Shown: positions 48,545 through 61,768 of the stretch, one piece after another
Layout: each line of letters starts with the position of its first letter
Position numbering within the stretch: position 1 is the first letter of the stretch
Source of the DNA: Brugia malayi
Lineage: Eukaryota > Nematoda > Chromadorea > Rhabditida > Onchocercidae
DNA length: 64,000 nt
Reading direction: 5' to 3'
NCBI RefSeq assembly: GCF_000002995.4
Contig: NW_025062479.1
Location: 18,720,721 to 18,784,720 of the forward strand
The notes under the pieces: generated by a model
The model's database searches: none
Seen by the model: the letters and a program-made list of their open reading frames with translations, nothing else
Told to the model about the DNA's origin: nothing
Position numbers and translations under genes: made by a program

Positions 48545-51500
48545 ATCGCAGTAAATTACACCGTTTCATCTTATTTAATTTTTTAGTCGATGATGCAATA
48601 CCGCCTGACACTGCCACTCGTTCCGTATCACTTTTTCGTCGCAGCACAAAGTTCAACATAGTTGAAGTGGGATCTGGTGCTACAGCGTAATATGGATTGC
48701 ATTTCTCCGGTAAACAAAATTCACCTAAATAAGAAAAAACATTCCGCTCTCATTTCAAATCAAAAATCTGTAACCACATAGTTAGAAGAAATTTAAAGTT
48801 TAAAATAAAGAAATAAGCTATATATACTAAGTCTAGCCCACGTATACTATCAGTTCTTAGAAAAAGAAATGTCAGAACTTTTCTGTAATTGAAGCACAAA
48901 TTGTTCATTTCTAAAGAAACATTAATATATGCTACAAAACTTACGACTCCAATAAGTCTCTGGATTAGCTAAACAGAAGCATAAAAGACGCCAGGTGTTC
49001 AAAAATATCTCCAATTATAAAATTTATATCAACAAAATTTATATGTCACTCAAGACCTACATCCATCAGGCAGAAGCTGCACAAGACAGTATTCTGAATG
49101 ATCACCGCAAATAAGATGTTTTTCTAAAGTTCTTTCAATTAATTCTGCCATTCTATCACCATTTTCGATCTGAAAGAATGGTTTTACAGTTTGATTCCAA
49201 AGCAATGGGAAATAAATAATCTCTCAAATACTTTGCTTATCAGTTCATTAATTCAGATGGATTTATAATGATTCTATAAAACTTATTTGGCATATATAAC
49301 TGATTCATTATTCACCTGCTTACAAAATAGTTAACTTTCTTAAATCAAACCTTAACACATTTATAATTAGCGGTGCCTGTATCATTCTTCATTGAATCAT
49401 CTAAAGCGACTCGAGCAAGATGGAACGGTGTTGCCTGTTGCAGTGAACTGCCCGAAATGCATGAACCTGATGACGTTTCCGGCGTCTATAAATTACGAAA
49501 CTTGTAAAATGTGACTAAATTTTGCAGTACCCTATATGCCAACATGATAAAAAAAAGATGTATTTTATGATACCACTGCACTTTTAGCCTGCGCGCTCTG
49601 AATAAGTGCATTATTAATACACATCAGTGTTTTGCTTGATGTAGTATAATGAAACGAGCCAAAAACGTAGGAATTGTGATAATGACGATGTAGAATAGCT
49701 TAGAATATCTTACATCTATTTCATATTGAACATGTTTGGCTTACAAATTCTACAGTCATTAAGGATTGAATATCAGTACAACAATTTGGTGATAATCAGA
49801 TACATCGCTTGTGAAATTGATAAAAATGCACTATCTTCCCACAAGAATTCAATGAAGTACCAACATTCATCACTACATCATTTTTTGCATTCACATCCTT
49901 GACATCATTTGATTGATGCTTCTTGTCCCAACAACCACTTGTTGATCGTCGTTGTGAAAAAGCAGTACTGGGACTAAATTCGCTACCTAAAAATTATGAA
50001 GTTTGGTAAAATTCTTCCTACGTAAACATGACTTTTTTTAATACAGTTAGAAAATGTAATCTCTGTCTCACTAGTAATTTAATTAAAACTAGACAAATAA
50101 CAAGAATATGATTCAAAAAAAAAAGAAAAAAAAAAAAGATTATTGGCATAACAAAACACAAAACTGATTACCTTTCCAGAAAACTGTGCTAGCTGGCGTT
50201 GGAGGAGCAGTAAACGATCGAGAAGAAACGATACCAAACAGATTACACGCAGCTCCTAATGTCTTCTCCGCAAAAGGTCTGGTTACACCATCGTACCATA
50301 AATCTTCAGTTACGATACCCGAATCATTAGATATTAGTCCGCTGTCGTTTGGATTCTCATCTGTACTCATACCAGATATTAACCGCGATAATGTATTCCT
50401 GTAACATGATTTGTGTAACTTTTTGTCTCATTATCAATGAAGCAATTTAAAGCGAAGAAGACAGCTGAGAAGAAAACAGATGAAATATTTCAGAAGTTGT
50501 AAAAGCCCTACAAATTGAGTAAGCAATCGAAAACAAGAAACTACAGAACTGCATTAATTGCAAAATCAGCTACCAAATCACAATTAGGGATTACTAGACT
50601 AAAAAAAAAGAAAAAAAATCAAGATCTAGGACCATGTTTTCTGTTCCAAAAAAGTAGTTAAGAAAGACTGTGAAATAGTTTCAGATTAAGGAATACGGTA
50701 AAGATCAATCAAAACTAATTTAAAGTAAAAAAAAGAACGCATTTGAACCACAAACATAAAGAAGAAATTGTCATGTGTTATGCATCATACAGAAGTATCA
50801 TCTGGCTACTATTAGATGAATGGAGACGAACTACTGGAAGTTAAATATTAATGACAGTAAATGAATCCTAATAAATAACCGAAACTATTCTGTAACAAGA
50901 AATTAATGTTATCATGAATGCTTTCTTTGTTGTTCCTTCTTAAGAATTTCTTATCGTGTTTTTTATAAGTTATGACATTATTATAGTGAAAAAACTTATT
51001 TAATAACACAAAAAAATTTAGATAAAATGGATGAAGAATTGAGAGTAGAAGGAGAAGTGAGTGAGAATAAAAAGTAAAAGAATTGATTTTCATGCAAAAA
51101 ATGTCAACGTTATTGACGATCTGTTGGAGTTCGAAATTAAAATTTATTGTATATTTCATGCAAAATTTTTTGCTGTTCACTTCGACAGTTGGTAAATCTT
51201 AAGTATTCAAAATCATTACTGCCACCATAACAGACCTTATTTCATAATTGTGAGTTCCCAGGACCACGATCATAATGTTTTTTCAATTACTACGTCTCTT
51301 GATGATGTTTCGCGATGACGGGCTTTCTTAAAGTTTACAGTGATCCAATTCCCTCCAGCGCTATTTAAAGAACTCACATTTTCGACATCTGTGACGGCCG
51401 AAGTGGTTTCGATGAATCCGTTTGATTAACTGGCAATTCCACTTCTAACGACCTTACGAAACTAGAAAAGATTTATTTTCAAATGACTAAGAGTTAATAC

Positions 51501-54500
51501 AATCATAAACAAAACAACTTAACTAAAGAAATTTGTCAATTGAAAATAAGCAAAACTCAATGGTTTCTTTTTTTTAAAGATAAAATTGCTCAAAAGAACA
51601 TTTCGACACAGAATACAGCAAATGGGTTTCGAAAGAAATATGTTGAAAACAATGGGAAATGCAGTAAATTCATAAAAGAGATGTTGAATGGAATTTTGAT
51701 CATAAAAACCAAAGTCTTTGTGATATAGTATACAGTACACCTAAATTAGAAGTAACTAAAATTGAGGAAATACAAAAAACATCCAAAAAAAAGGAATACT
51801 GCTGCTGAATATTGACTCTTGAATATTTTTGACAATTATTTTATAATTACTAAAATCGTCTAACTAATTGCAATCAAGATGAGAAGAGAGATTTTTTACT
51901 GATTAAAAGTACATTGTTACAATAATTAATTACAAGCAGTCGTCTTCCTAATGAAATTCATGGTAAGGAAAACAGAAACTGATTTTTAAACATGAAAAAC
52001 GTGCGAGAGACGACATACCAATCAAGGGAAATAAAACGTAGGATCTCAAGAATATTTTGCAGTCCAGAACTTGAAATGATATAACTGAAACAAAAATAAC
52101 CATTGATTTTCATCCAGTGCCGGAAGAAAGCAGAACCATGAGCAAAATGCCATATCCATTGGGATCTTGTAGGCACGACACGCAGATTGAAAAAGACGAA
52201 TTTTGGCAATTACTTCGAATTCTTTTCGTCGCTTTTCAAAATTTATCAGGCCTTCTAAGTAAAAAATAAGATTCCAAAAATATTACTCCATAAGGATCGA
52301 TTCTTTAATCAAATCTTTATGGGTCTCAAAAATGAACTTACCCTCTGTGAAATCAGGATTAGCTTGGTCAATCATGGAGAGATCGGTGAGGAACGTACCC
52401 AGATAGGGTACTGTTCCTTGAGATTCAGCTAAATTAACATCGCTTTTTGTTCTACGACAATTCTGAATAAGTTGTGGTCGTCTTAACGGTGACTTCTTTG
52501 CCGTACCTTCCTAAAAATGGATTTAACTAAAACGTGCAAAAAAAAAAAAAAAAATTCCCATATTTTGGAAATTTAAGGTACATTCATATATTAATTTAAA
52601 GCTCAAACACTGAGCAGAAAACAAGCGAACACATGAATCACACTTCTTCAAGAATTTGTCTAGCTCGGCGTTCTTCACCATCATCATCTGCATCAAATAT
52701 TGATGCTAATTCACGGAACTGAGCTATTGATACACTGAAAAACAGTGGCTTAATCCACTTCTTTTTAATGCAGAACAAATGCAAATTTTTGAATTAAGTA
52801 TGAAAAGTTTAGTACTTCGGAACTTGTGTCCATGTAGATTTCAACCTGTGAACCGGTTCCGACTGAAGCGTTGATATGATTGCTTTTAATGATGAAAAAT
52901 TCTTCAAAGCTCTCAGCTCCTGAAAAAAAATTTTGTTGTAAAACAAAACATGTGAAATACAGATCAGGACATTTGTTTTCTAGATTAAGCGATTTTATAT
53001 TCAGTAAATTGAAGAATCAAACCAATATTAATTTGCAAATAAACCCTTGCAACGTCGATCCATTTCGCGATTATTTTTGCTCGAAAATCAGGTCGACAAT
53101 CCGGAAGAACTATACTTGTCATCACTTTTTGAACGACTGCATTGAACTGAAAACAACTACTTGTTTTTGGCTTATAATATACTACATAAAAAAGTTGAAT
53201 TATTAAGAATGGAATGGAGATGAAGTTTATGTGATAGTACGTGATACTTATGTGATGTTACCTCTGAATCAGTGAGAATATTCTGCGATAATCTAACATA
53301 TGATTAAGTATAGTAAAGAAATAGTAACATTCAGAATTTTAAAAATCTTAGTGCTTCAAAAATATAAATAATCATGATTAACACGACTTATAGAAAATTT
53401 TGAATCACAAAAATGTTTACCAACTTCTCTAACAGTTAAACTTATTTAAAATCAAGAGTGGTACTTTTTTGCACGAACTAATGAAACCTGATCAATTGTT
53501 GCTTTCACAGTGTACACTGTTTCTGGCCCTTGCTTATTCCTTTTGTTCCATACGCAACCTTGGCACTGCTGTGGTAACAGTTCTTTGAACAATTCCTATA
53601 AAAAAAAAAAAAAAAAAGAAACGATTGAGTAAAGAAACCATTATTTAGATTTATGTAGTACAGAAATAGATAACCTTTTCCATGATCATTAAATAAGAGT
53701 AAAGAATATGACATAAAATCATATGTTATTTTGGATAAAGCGACAGCACAAAATCCTTACAGCATCCCAAAAAGTAAGTTGCTCTGCAATCTGCACGCAA
53801 TTCTCTCTTCCAATGTCGAACATATTAGCCCTTTGCACACATGCATCGAAATCTGGCGCATCATAACCTGTGCTGAAGACATACTGTTCCATTGAAGGTA
53901 TTTGAGCTATAAAGTGTTAATATCAAAAACTTATTGATACAAGGTTAAAAACTTCGGAAAAAAAAGTTGAGACATAAAGTTCGTCCCAAAATCGCAGTAT
54001 GATTCTTTAGTACAGAAAAAAAAAAAATTCTAAATGAAAAGTAACTACAACCCAGACAGGCCCAGCATAAAAATGCACTTAGAAAATTACGACTTTATTT
54101 AATCAGCTTTGCTACATGACGGAGAAGTTAAACGAAATGCAAGAATTTTCTATTATTGCAAATGCAAAAGATAAACTTGATATTTGTGGTTCTAACCACC
54201 ATGAGCATACATACCTAAACAACGTCCATCCATAACACGACGTTTATAGGTTTCTCGCAACTGCCGAGCTTTTGTCCTTACATCTGTGATTTTATGAATT
54301 CTACCAAACTCGATCAATCGCATCAAAGTAGCAAAGTCGGCATTTGGCTCATTGAAATCTTCAGGATACATTTCCAACCAGCACATTATTATTGAACGTA
54401 GAGAGCTAAAATTCTCTTTTCTCACTAAATATGTTTTAAGAATTAAAGCAGTCCTTGAATCCCAGATTTTGAAGCCTGACAAGCAATTATTGCATAACAA

Positions 54501-55582
54501 AATTATGGATGAAAGGCTATCATTAACTTGTAAGCTACAATGTTATCGATTTCTAGCTGCCAGAATAAAATAATAATAATGGATATGCTACTCTTAATTA
54601 TTTAGAAATAGAAAAATATGCTTAACAAAGTGCTTATGACGCGTGTGAATAAGTTTAACCGATAACATCCGTTTCACAATCAAAAAAAAAAGACCATTGC
54701 AAAGTAACAGTTTTCGTTTTGCCAACTACGAGTGAATTCATCTCAAGCGACACATAACGTTGAAGTAAAAGTTCGAGTACATTTGAGCATGTTGAGAAAG
54801 AACGATAAGTAGCGAAGAAAACATTAAAATGTCTCGAGTCCATCAACATATCATCGCTTATAAGACACTCCTAAAATGACAAGCATTAAATGAATCAAAA
54901 AGGCATAAAAATGACTGATTCTGATTTACTGCTGTTAAAGCTAAAGAGATCTAATAAACTGTAAAACCTCTAAAATATCATCCATGAGATTTTTTCAACT
55001 CCATTTGTACAAATTAGGAGAAAGTAGACCTAAGATAGCTTTTCACTATATGAACGTATTAAGTGGAAGTGATCTTACAAGCTGATGATCTGAGACACAA
55101 TAATTCAAATATGAATCAAACACAATGCTGTTTCTACCAATAAGACAGTTAATTTCAAAAATTGTCCCCTTCTCTACTACACGTAATAACAGCGTCAAAA
55201 TTTACAACTAGTTTCTGTAATGTTCCAGCACGAATAATTCGTTCTCGAATGGTTTCCCAATGCAAGTGATCGGGTATGTTGCCCATAGAACATTCACATC
55301 TCTTTGCATCTGACGTGTGATCATCCTGTAAATAAATACCTACTACAACAGTGAAAAACATCCCTTGGGTGGCAATATTTTATTAAAGTTAATCTGAATT
55401 ATTTCTATATTCATCATTCAGATTAGCTTTTATTGCTTGCGGTCTTAAATGGACCACTTAAAAAAGAAGACAAATACCGAAGATTCGATGTTCAGTGGTG
55501 ATACATAGCGTACTTTACGTAGATATATCGCATAAGTCGCGTCCTCCAATTTCTCCTCTCCAAAATATTTCGCAGCTGCCAT
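48525..55582 (-). CDS. rgl-1: RalGDS-family Ral guanine nucleotide exchange factor
   Basis: Activates Ral GTPases and is recruited by Ras-GTP through its RA domain (established for the family). Exons in order: 55478-55582, 55206-55325, about 54730-54870, 54215-54424, 53761-53906, 53488-53595, 53045-53146, 52816-52919, 52644-52734, 52342-52510, 52101-52254, 51378-51461, 50172-50398, about 49850-49986, 49351-49485, 49061-49169, 48525-48724; roughly 776 residues. Start [56 protein letters not shown]25: [55 protein letters not shown]. Linker Ser-rich. [34 protein letters not shown]. Two junctions are unresolved: between the REM exons, where phases clash, and the donor near 49850. Extra 5' exons may exist upstream. 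Confidence 0.94.
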
Positions 55583-58500
55583 TTCATTCGTTCAGGTACC
55601 AATTACAGTGGTAATCGATAGCAGAACTTAAAGTAACTGTTATAAACCAATAATAAACAACACATGTTTGGAAGGCATTTAATAGAAACAAAGATATTTC
55701 GGAGTATGTTCTATACCTTGGCCAATGTCCCTCCGTATAATCAACCGATGCAGTGATTAGCCATCTGAAACTAAAACAATAAATGATAGAATTTGATCAG
55801 AAAAAAACCCTTGTAGGTGCTTATCCAAATATGCACGTTATTGATCTTTCTAATTTACCTATGTTCGAAGGAAGTTATATTTCCGTGATATCTTATAACT
55901 CAAAACTTGAAATTAATCAGGAAGAATCGTACTTACTTGTGATAAGCACTCTCCAATGCTGCTCAATTTAACTACCATTTTAACCAAATCAGAGTACAGA
56001 TCTCTATAGATTCCCTTAGTCCCTCGCTTCATTTACTGCAACCTCTTTCCCCTCCTATTTCTCAACAATATTTCGGCTCTCCATACCATCACAATACTTG
56101 ACTATTCTCTCGCGATCTCCCCATGTTTCAATGATACATTATTTCTTCTGTCTCTGTCACCTCTCCCATTACAACGCTACTTTTTGTTTGTCACATCTAA
56201 TTGTCCGTCCTTATTCAAACTGGAATGGCTTCTAGGATAGGTGTAGTACCTCGCCTCCTCCTCTTATCAAGGTTCAGGAATCCAAGGGATTGGTGGGGCA
56301 TCTCTAGCACCAATTTCTTTTAGTTAGTCTGAATCTACCTCTGCAGAGATTTAATGATTATCATAGTACTTACTGAGCCACTGGGTCGTTGTGACAAACA
56401 GACCTCGACTCGACAGTGTGAATACCGAAAGGTCAGTCCACTTTTCAGATCACGTCCTTTGTTAAGAGGTATTCTTCATATAACAATTTAACTAGACTAG
56501 ATCAAGTTTCAGTCTTCAGAAAATAACCTGCAATGTCAACATTTTAATCCTCCTTAATCCATTTTGTGGTCAGACTCTGAGAGAAACTAAGCGAGTAACC
56601 TGACGGAAACATTTGCAAGTACCTATGTGTCAAAGCACATCAAAGATTAAATTTTAGTAACTGGAAGTGCTAAATAAGAAGATGCTTCACAACTAATGAT
56701 AATAATGATGATGGTTATAATGAAGGTTTACTTTGTTCTACGAACAAAATTTAGAGAAGAAATCGAACTGACAGTGTGACAGTCGGTGTTACTTCTGATA
56801 ATTTTATTCCCGCAAATGCATGGCATCTCACATCCACACATTAATAAAAGTTAAATTAAATTTTTGACACATGGCAGTATTTTCTGAACCATAATGGATC
56901 TCAAGATATGAGGTGTCGAAATATCTACAAATTCAACGGACTAAATGAAATTTCAGTTAATTCAAATATGAGTTGTGACCAAATTTAAAAAATGAAAAAG
57001 TAGAAATGTAGAACTTCAAATTTAATGAGCTAATGTGAATGAAATTTCTTGCCGTTTGCTCAATTAAACAGTACATATACTTATCATAGAAGAACGCAGG
57101 AAACCAAACACTCGAACTCAGCATGATTTCTGGTTAAAAAATCAAAAATTGTATATAAGACCTTTAGCTGAATTTGTGCGGCCATATGTTAAATCTAATC
57201 TGACGGTCTCTGATTTTAACTCATATTTCATTTTTCATCAATTTCAAAGACCATGTTTCCATATTTTAGAACTTTATATTTAGCTTTTTTCTTGAACGGA
57301 AAGAATTAAAAAACGAGTTTCAAAAGATCTTAATTTTCATAAATAAATAAACAAAAACAGAAAATAAAAGATTGATAAACTGAAAGTACCGACGTTAGCA
57401 CTTCAAGCCTATCATTACATGATTTGTAGAATGTCACGGAAGTTAACAGCAGTAATTGCTTTCTAATCTAATCTCCTCTAGTTGTAATAGCATTGCCTAT
57501 TTAATGGTACCTGAAATTAATATTACCACGAAGATACTGAAAATACATTGTGCTACCATACCAATGCTCAACGTTCTTCACAATTTGACGCGGACAAAGT
57601 ACTATGTACATTTCTAGGTAACATCTGGTACAGAAAAAGTGTGTCCTTCCACAAACTTACAATCACTGGTAATTTGTTGTTCCCTCCTCCGATGACTATC
57701 AGCAGTGGCACCATTAATTTCAAAAATTTGAACCAAAGTATCAATTAAAAAAGCTTTGATTTTCCCCACATCATCCGAAAAGGAAGCAGCAGGAACTTAG
57801 CTCCTGAGTCAACTAAATGACCTAACGACTGGTATGGCAAGAATGCATGTGGTTTAAGAGTCACAAGTCATCCTGTTGGTAGAACTGTATTGACTCGCAT
57901 CCCTGTCAGGAATCAGAAAGGTAAGCTGCACTGACTAACGCAAATAAATAAAACTCTAGACGGCCTCAATAACGTACTCTTCGGCGGAATTCATCGAATT
58001 AATCGTGGATCTTTTACCTCACCATATTGCAAAAGATAATTTCAACAGAAATTTGTGTGGTAAAACGATATAAAAATGCGATGAATATATGGATATTGAG
58101 AAATCACTACTTGAATCTCAGAGCTATTACGGACCATTGGTTTAAGATATGCTAAGTGCAATTACACTTCAGAAATAAAATCTCACAAAAATCTGTTCTT
58201 CGCCAATGACTTCCCATTCGCGGACACTTCCCCGACATACATATGAAACTGAGATACTGACAAATGACGCAACAACAGCAGCAATAGGGATAGTACAGTC
58301 CAAACATATATATAGTTCACGTGGTAATCTGAACCAGCTATAAACAAAACTACTCTAATGGTTTTGTTTGCTAATCTGATCCACACTTGTTACGTGGTAA
58401 CTTCAGTAAGGGCAAGTCCAACATTAAGATATGGTATTGTTTTAAAATTTTTGGAAACCTTATCAAAGAAATGCATAGGAATTGACTCCGAATACTTCCC

Positions 58501-58937
58501 AAAATTTCCTTAGGAAGTGGATAAGAAGATGTAACTTAAAATCTCGCTCAAATTAATAAAACCGTTCTTTTTTTTAAAAAAAAAAGGCCTCAAAATTACT
58601 GAACAAATTTAGTTCTCGTAATATTGCGAAAAAAGACACGAGAAATGAAGTAAACAGCTCTATCCAAAGAACACTGCCAACTCAATTTTTATAAAACAGT
58701 ATAGCTTCATTTTCATGAACAGTATAGCTTCACTTCCTAAAAGCATGACAAGTACCATTTTCGTATTTTCAATTTTAAACGCCCTGTTTCGTATTTAATA
58801 TAATCTTCCATAGTTTTCCGAGAAGATGAATCTGTTCACTATTAAGTTCTGACCCACTTACTTACGTAGAACTCTAAAGCAACAATAACAATTTACTTTT
58901 TCTAAGTCAAATAACAATAAAAAATGAAAAATTTTTA
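55583..58937. other. Non-coding, upstream of RalGEF and 3' of rps-11
   Basis: A pyrimidine-rich, less AT-rich block at about 56000-56350 may be promoter or untranslated exon of the RalGEF gene. A + strand frame near 57830-57920 ends at a good donor (CAGAAAGgtaagc) but has no partners. No gene called. Confidence 0.5.
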
Positions 58938-60015
58938 TCAGAACTTGTCGAAAGATTTCTTAGCTCCTGATGCTTTTAACACTTTCAACACATTGTACCG
59001 TACAGTCTTCGACAATGGACGACACTCACCAACCGTTACTATATCTCCCACTGCTATATCCCTGAAAAAACTGCTCATCACTATCACATTCCTTAAAGGA
59101 TGATGTGCAAGTTTAGACGACGGACTTTAAGAAACACATTTCAGGCAGAAAAAGGACCCAAAAAGTCTTAAATGATATTGAAAAGATAATATTTACAGCA
59201 CAGAATGAACAATCTGCTAACTGGACCGAAATAAACAAAGCTAACTGAATGGATAATGAACTTACTTATTTTGCAGCGAATTAATCAGAGAAAAGGGAAA
59301 AAATAAACTAAGCAAATGGATGCCTTATTGGTTTGACAAAATTTGTAAATGAAAAAAAAAAAATTATAATTCGTTAACCTGAAGGCCGGAGAACAATGAA
59401 CAGACATATTACGATGACGTTTTTCATATCGACGATACTTTTTGATAAAATGCAAATAATCTCGTCGAATTACTATTGTCCGTTGCATTTTCATTTTTAC
59501 AACAACACCAGTCAATATACGCCCACGAATCGAAACATTTCCAGTGAACGGACATTTTTTGTCAATATATGTCCCGGTTATAGCCTGTAATTGAAACCAA
59601 ACTCAAAGAAATATTTCGAGACATATTAGTGAACAGTGCCGACCTTACCTACTATTCAAAGCCTCCAGCAAAATAAATACTGCTTCCAATCAAAATTTTC
59701 TTGAAGAGTTTCTTGATGCAATAAACTTTCATGAACTCTAGTCACAATTTTTCGATATGGAAGGTGCCCCTTCACGCTAATTGATATAAATAGCCACGCG
59801 TTTACGATCCAAAGTACCAATAAGTTAGAAGAGAGATAAACCAAATATATATCAGAAGCGAAACGTACCTCACGCGGTGTTTTGAACCCCAGTCCAACAT
59901 TTCGAACATAACGTACATCTTTCTTCGCTTTCTTACCGATTCCCAAAGTTCGCAGTTTATTGTTCAAAAATACAGTGGGCTGTTTTTGAAAAGCTCTTTC
60001 TGTTTGTTCCGCCAT
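58938..60015 (-). CDS. rps-11: 40S ribosomal protein S11 (uS17)
   Basis: Small-subunit ribosomal protein of the uS17 family, which binds 18S rRNA. Exons 59869-60015, 59379-59584, 58938-59061 join in phase and give 158 residues, exactly the length of human RPS11. Landmarks: [16 protein letters not shown] at the start, [77 protein letters not shown], and the C-terminus AKKSFDKF. No anomalies. The ATG lies directly after CATAAAAG, possibly a trans-splice acceptor. Confidence 0.98.
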
Positions 60016-60922
60016 CTTTTATGCAGTCTTCCAATTTATCCACAGAATCCAGGAACCCTGAAAATATCCCCACTATAATGGGAATCCTGCAGTTGAGGCT
60101 GCAGAAGAAAAAGTTCAGATACATCTGAACGGATATAATAGTATTATAGCGCGCTTTATAATAAATGTCTATATCTAAACGCAGAATATCAGAAAGATGA
60201 GTTGAAGGAATGTTGGCATTACTTAACCATAAAATAATGCTGAATGCTACCTATAAAGAAACATTCAAGGAGTTCTCGATGACGCATGCGGAATTTTATC
60301 AAATATGCATTTAAGATATTTTATCCTGAATTAAGTGAGATATTATAAACTAAAGACCATGCAATCTTCCCCATAAAATATCATCACTGCCTACTGTAAA
60401 ATATTTTTCGAACATTAAGTTAAACTACTTGAAAACCTTGAGAAAATACTTGGTATGCGAATTTAAATCAACCACTGCAGGTCTCACATATATCAACTAC
60501 GTTAAGCGATAAGTGGATTAACCTACAATGTAATCAACCCATAAAAGTCAACCACTCAATCGACCGACCGGTCGTACAACTTATTCAACAACCATACATT
60601 CTTCATGCCCCACAATCCCACCTTCAGAAAGAGCCATCTTCCTCCGAACAACCACCTCCACCTCCCCACCAGTACATAACCGTTTTGAACTATGAGAACC
60701 TAAAACGATACAACGGCCTTAACGATACCCGCGCGGCTCCGTTAAATCTCACATCCTCGCAATACAGTCTCCCGATCCGGTGGGACAAGGCCACAACTTT
60801 ATGTAATAACTTCTGGTGTCTTGAACATTGAGTTGGACACATAGAACTGAGTAGCTATTTTGAAGTTTTTTAATTACATTAAAAGGAAACAAAAAAAGTC
60901 ATAATGCATATGCATATGTATA
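60016..60922. other. Promoter region of rps-11; less AT-rich block
   Basis: Lies between the 3' end of the DPM2-like gene and rps-11. The part at 60540-60800 is clearly richer in G and C than the neighbourhood and is open on the + strand from about 60439 to 60831 (131 codons, no ATG). A core promoter for the highly expressed ribosomal gene is a simple explanation. Confidence 0.45.
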
Positions 60923-61586
60923 TCACCGTAAGAAAATTTGCCCTTCATTTGCCTTGAAAGACTGTTCTCGAATTTGACCCACAAATAGCACCAGAGACGA
61001 AATACCTGAAATGAACTTTAAGAAAACGAAATAGATTACGAAAATGTTCCTTAAAACTTTAAAACACAGTGGAGTAGACTGGTTGAGCAGAAAAAAGAGG
61101 AGCAGAGGATTAACTAACCCATACAACAAAGCAGTGAAATAAAGCAAGCGAGCGGAAAAAGAACAGCCAAAAACTGCGATGGAAATGCCACTCTGATAAC
61201 GAAATCTTGGGGTATCAAAGGCTAAAAATGCGAATTGATGAACTCCAACACCACTTCTCCATAATATATAGATGATATCAATACGAAAAACTTCTGTCAT
61301 ACTCAACGCAAAACAAATTATTTAGAACAAATCCAGCTCTCCAGTGAAAGAATGATATCCATACCAAGCACAAATTAAAGGACCTCTTGGCTTAGTGAAT
61401 AATTTAACCAATCACCTAGAAACACACGAGCAAATCACACTAACTACTGTCGCAGGTGAGCCTCATATTTGATATTATCATATGTTATTAACTTACCATA
61501 ACGTAAATCCAAACAAGAAGATATGGAAAAATCACAGCGGAAAGCACTAACAAAAAATATCCTGCACAAAGGTCTGCAGAAACCAT
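60923..61586 (-). CDS. DPM2-like small membrane protein, 91 aa
   Basis: Exons 61497-61586, 61119-61221, 60923-61005 join in phase with good sites (ATGgtaagt, TTTTTAG, GGgttagt, ATTTCAG). The product is 91 residues with two strong hydrophobic segments: AGYFLLVLSAVIFPYLLVWI near the N-terminus and FLAVLFPLACFISLLCC further on, split by PLIPQDFVIRVAFP. Length, two-helix layout, the S-x-x-IF-x-Y pattern and the proline after the first helix match DPM2, the small ER subunit that stabilises dolichol-phosphate mannose synthase. Similarity is by pattern, so another small ER protein remains possible. It starts 182 bp after the stop of the next gene on the same strand, with a TTTTGCAG acceptor at 61654 between them, which suggests a shared operon with trans-splicing. 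Confidence 0.6.
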
Positions 61587-61768
61587 GGAGATCTAGTCAT
61601 AAGGAGTGTTGGAAGTAATCTTGATCTTAATTAGAAACAGTTAACTACCGCTCCTGCAAAAGACGAAGTCTTCAGCCCACCTGAGCTGAGGCAAACACCG
61701 CGAATTATTTAGAAGCTAATTCGATTGCTTTTCCGAAACTTTTTGACAATCATAAGTTGGCAGCTTCT

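Noticed and set aside
50186..50404. + strand frame opposite the RalGEF exon
   Set aside because: Antisense shadow of the real minus-strand exon 50172-50398, which fits in phase.
57830..57922. + strand frame ending at a good donor near 57922
   Set aside because: Only about 30 codons, no acceptor of quality and no partner exon; chance cannot be excluded.
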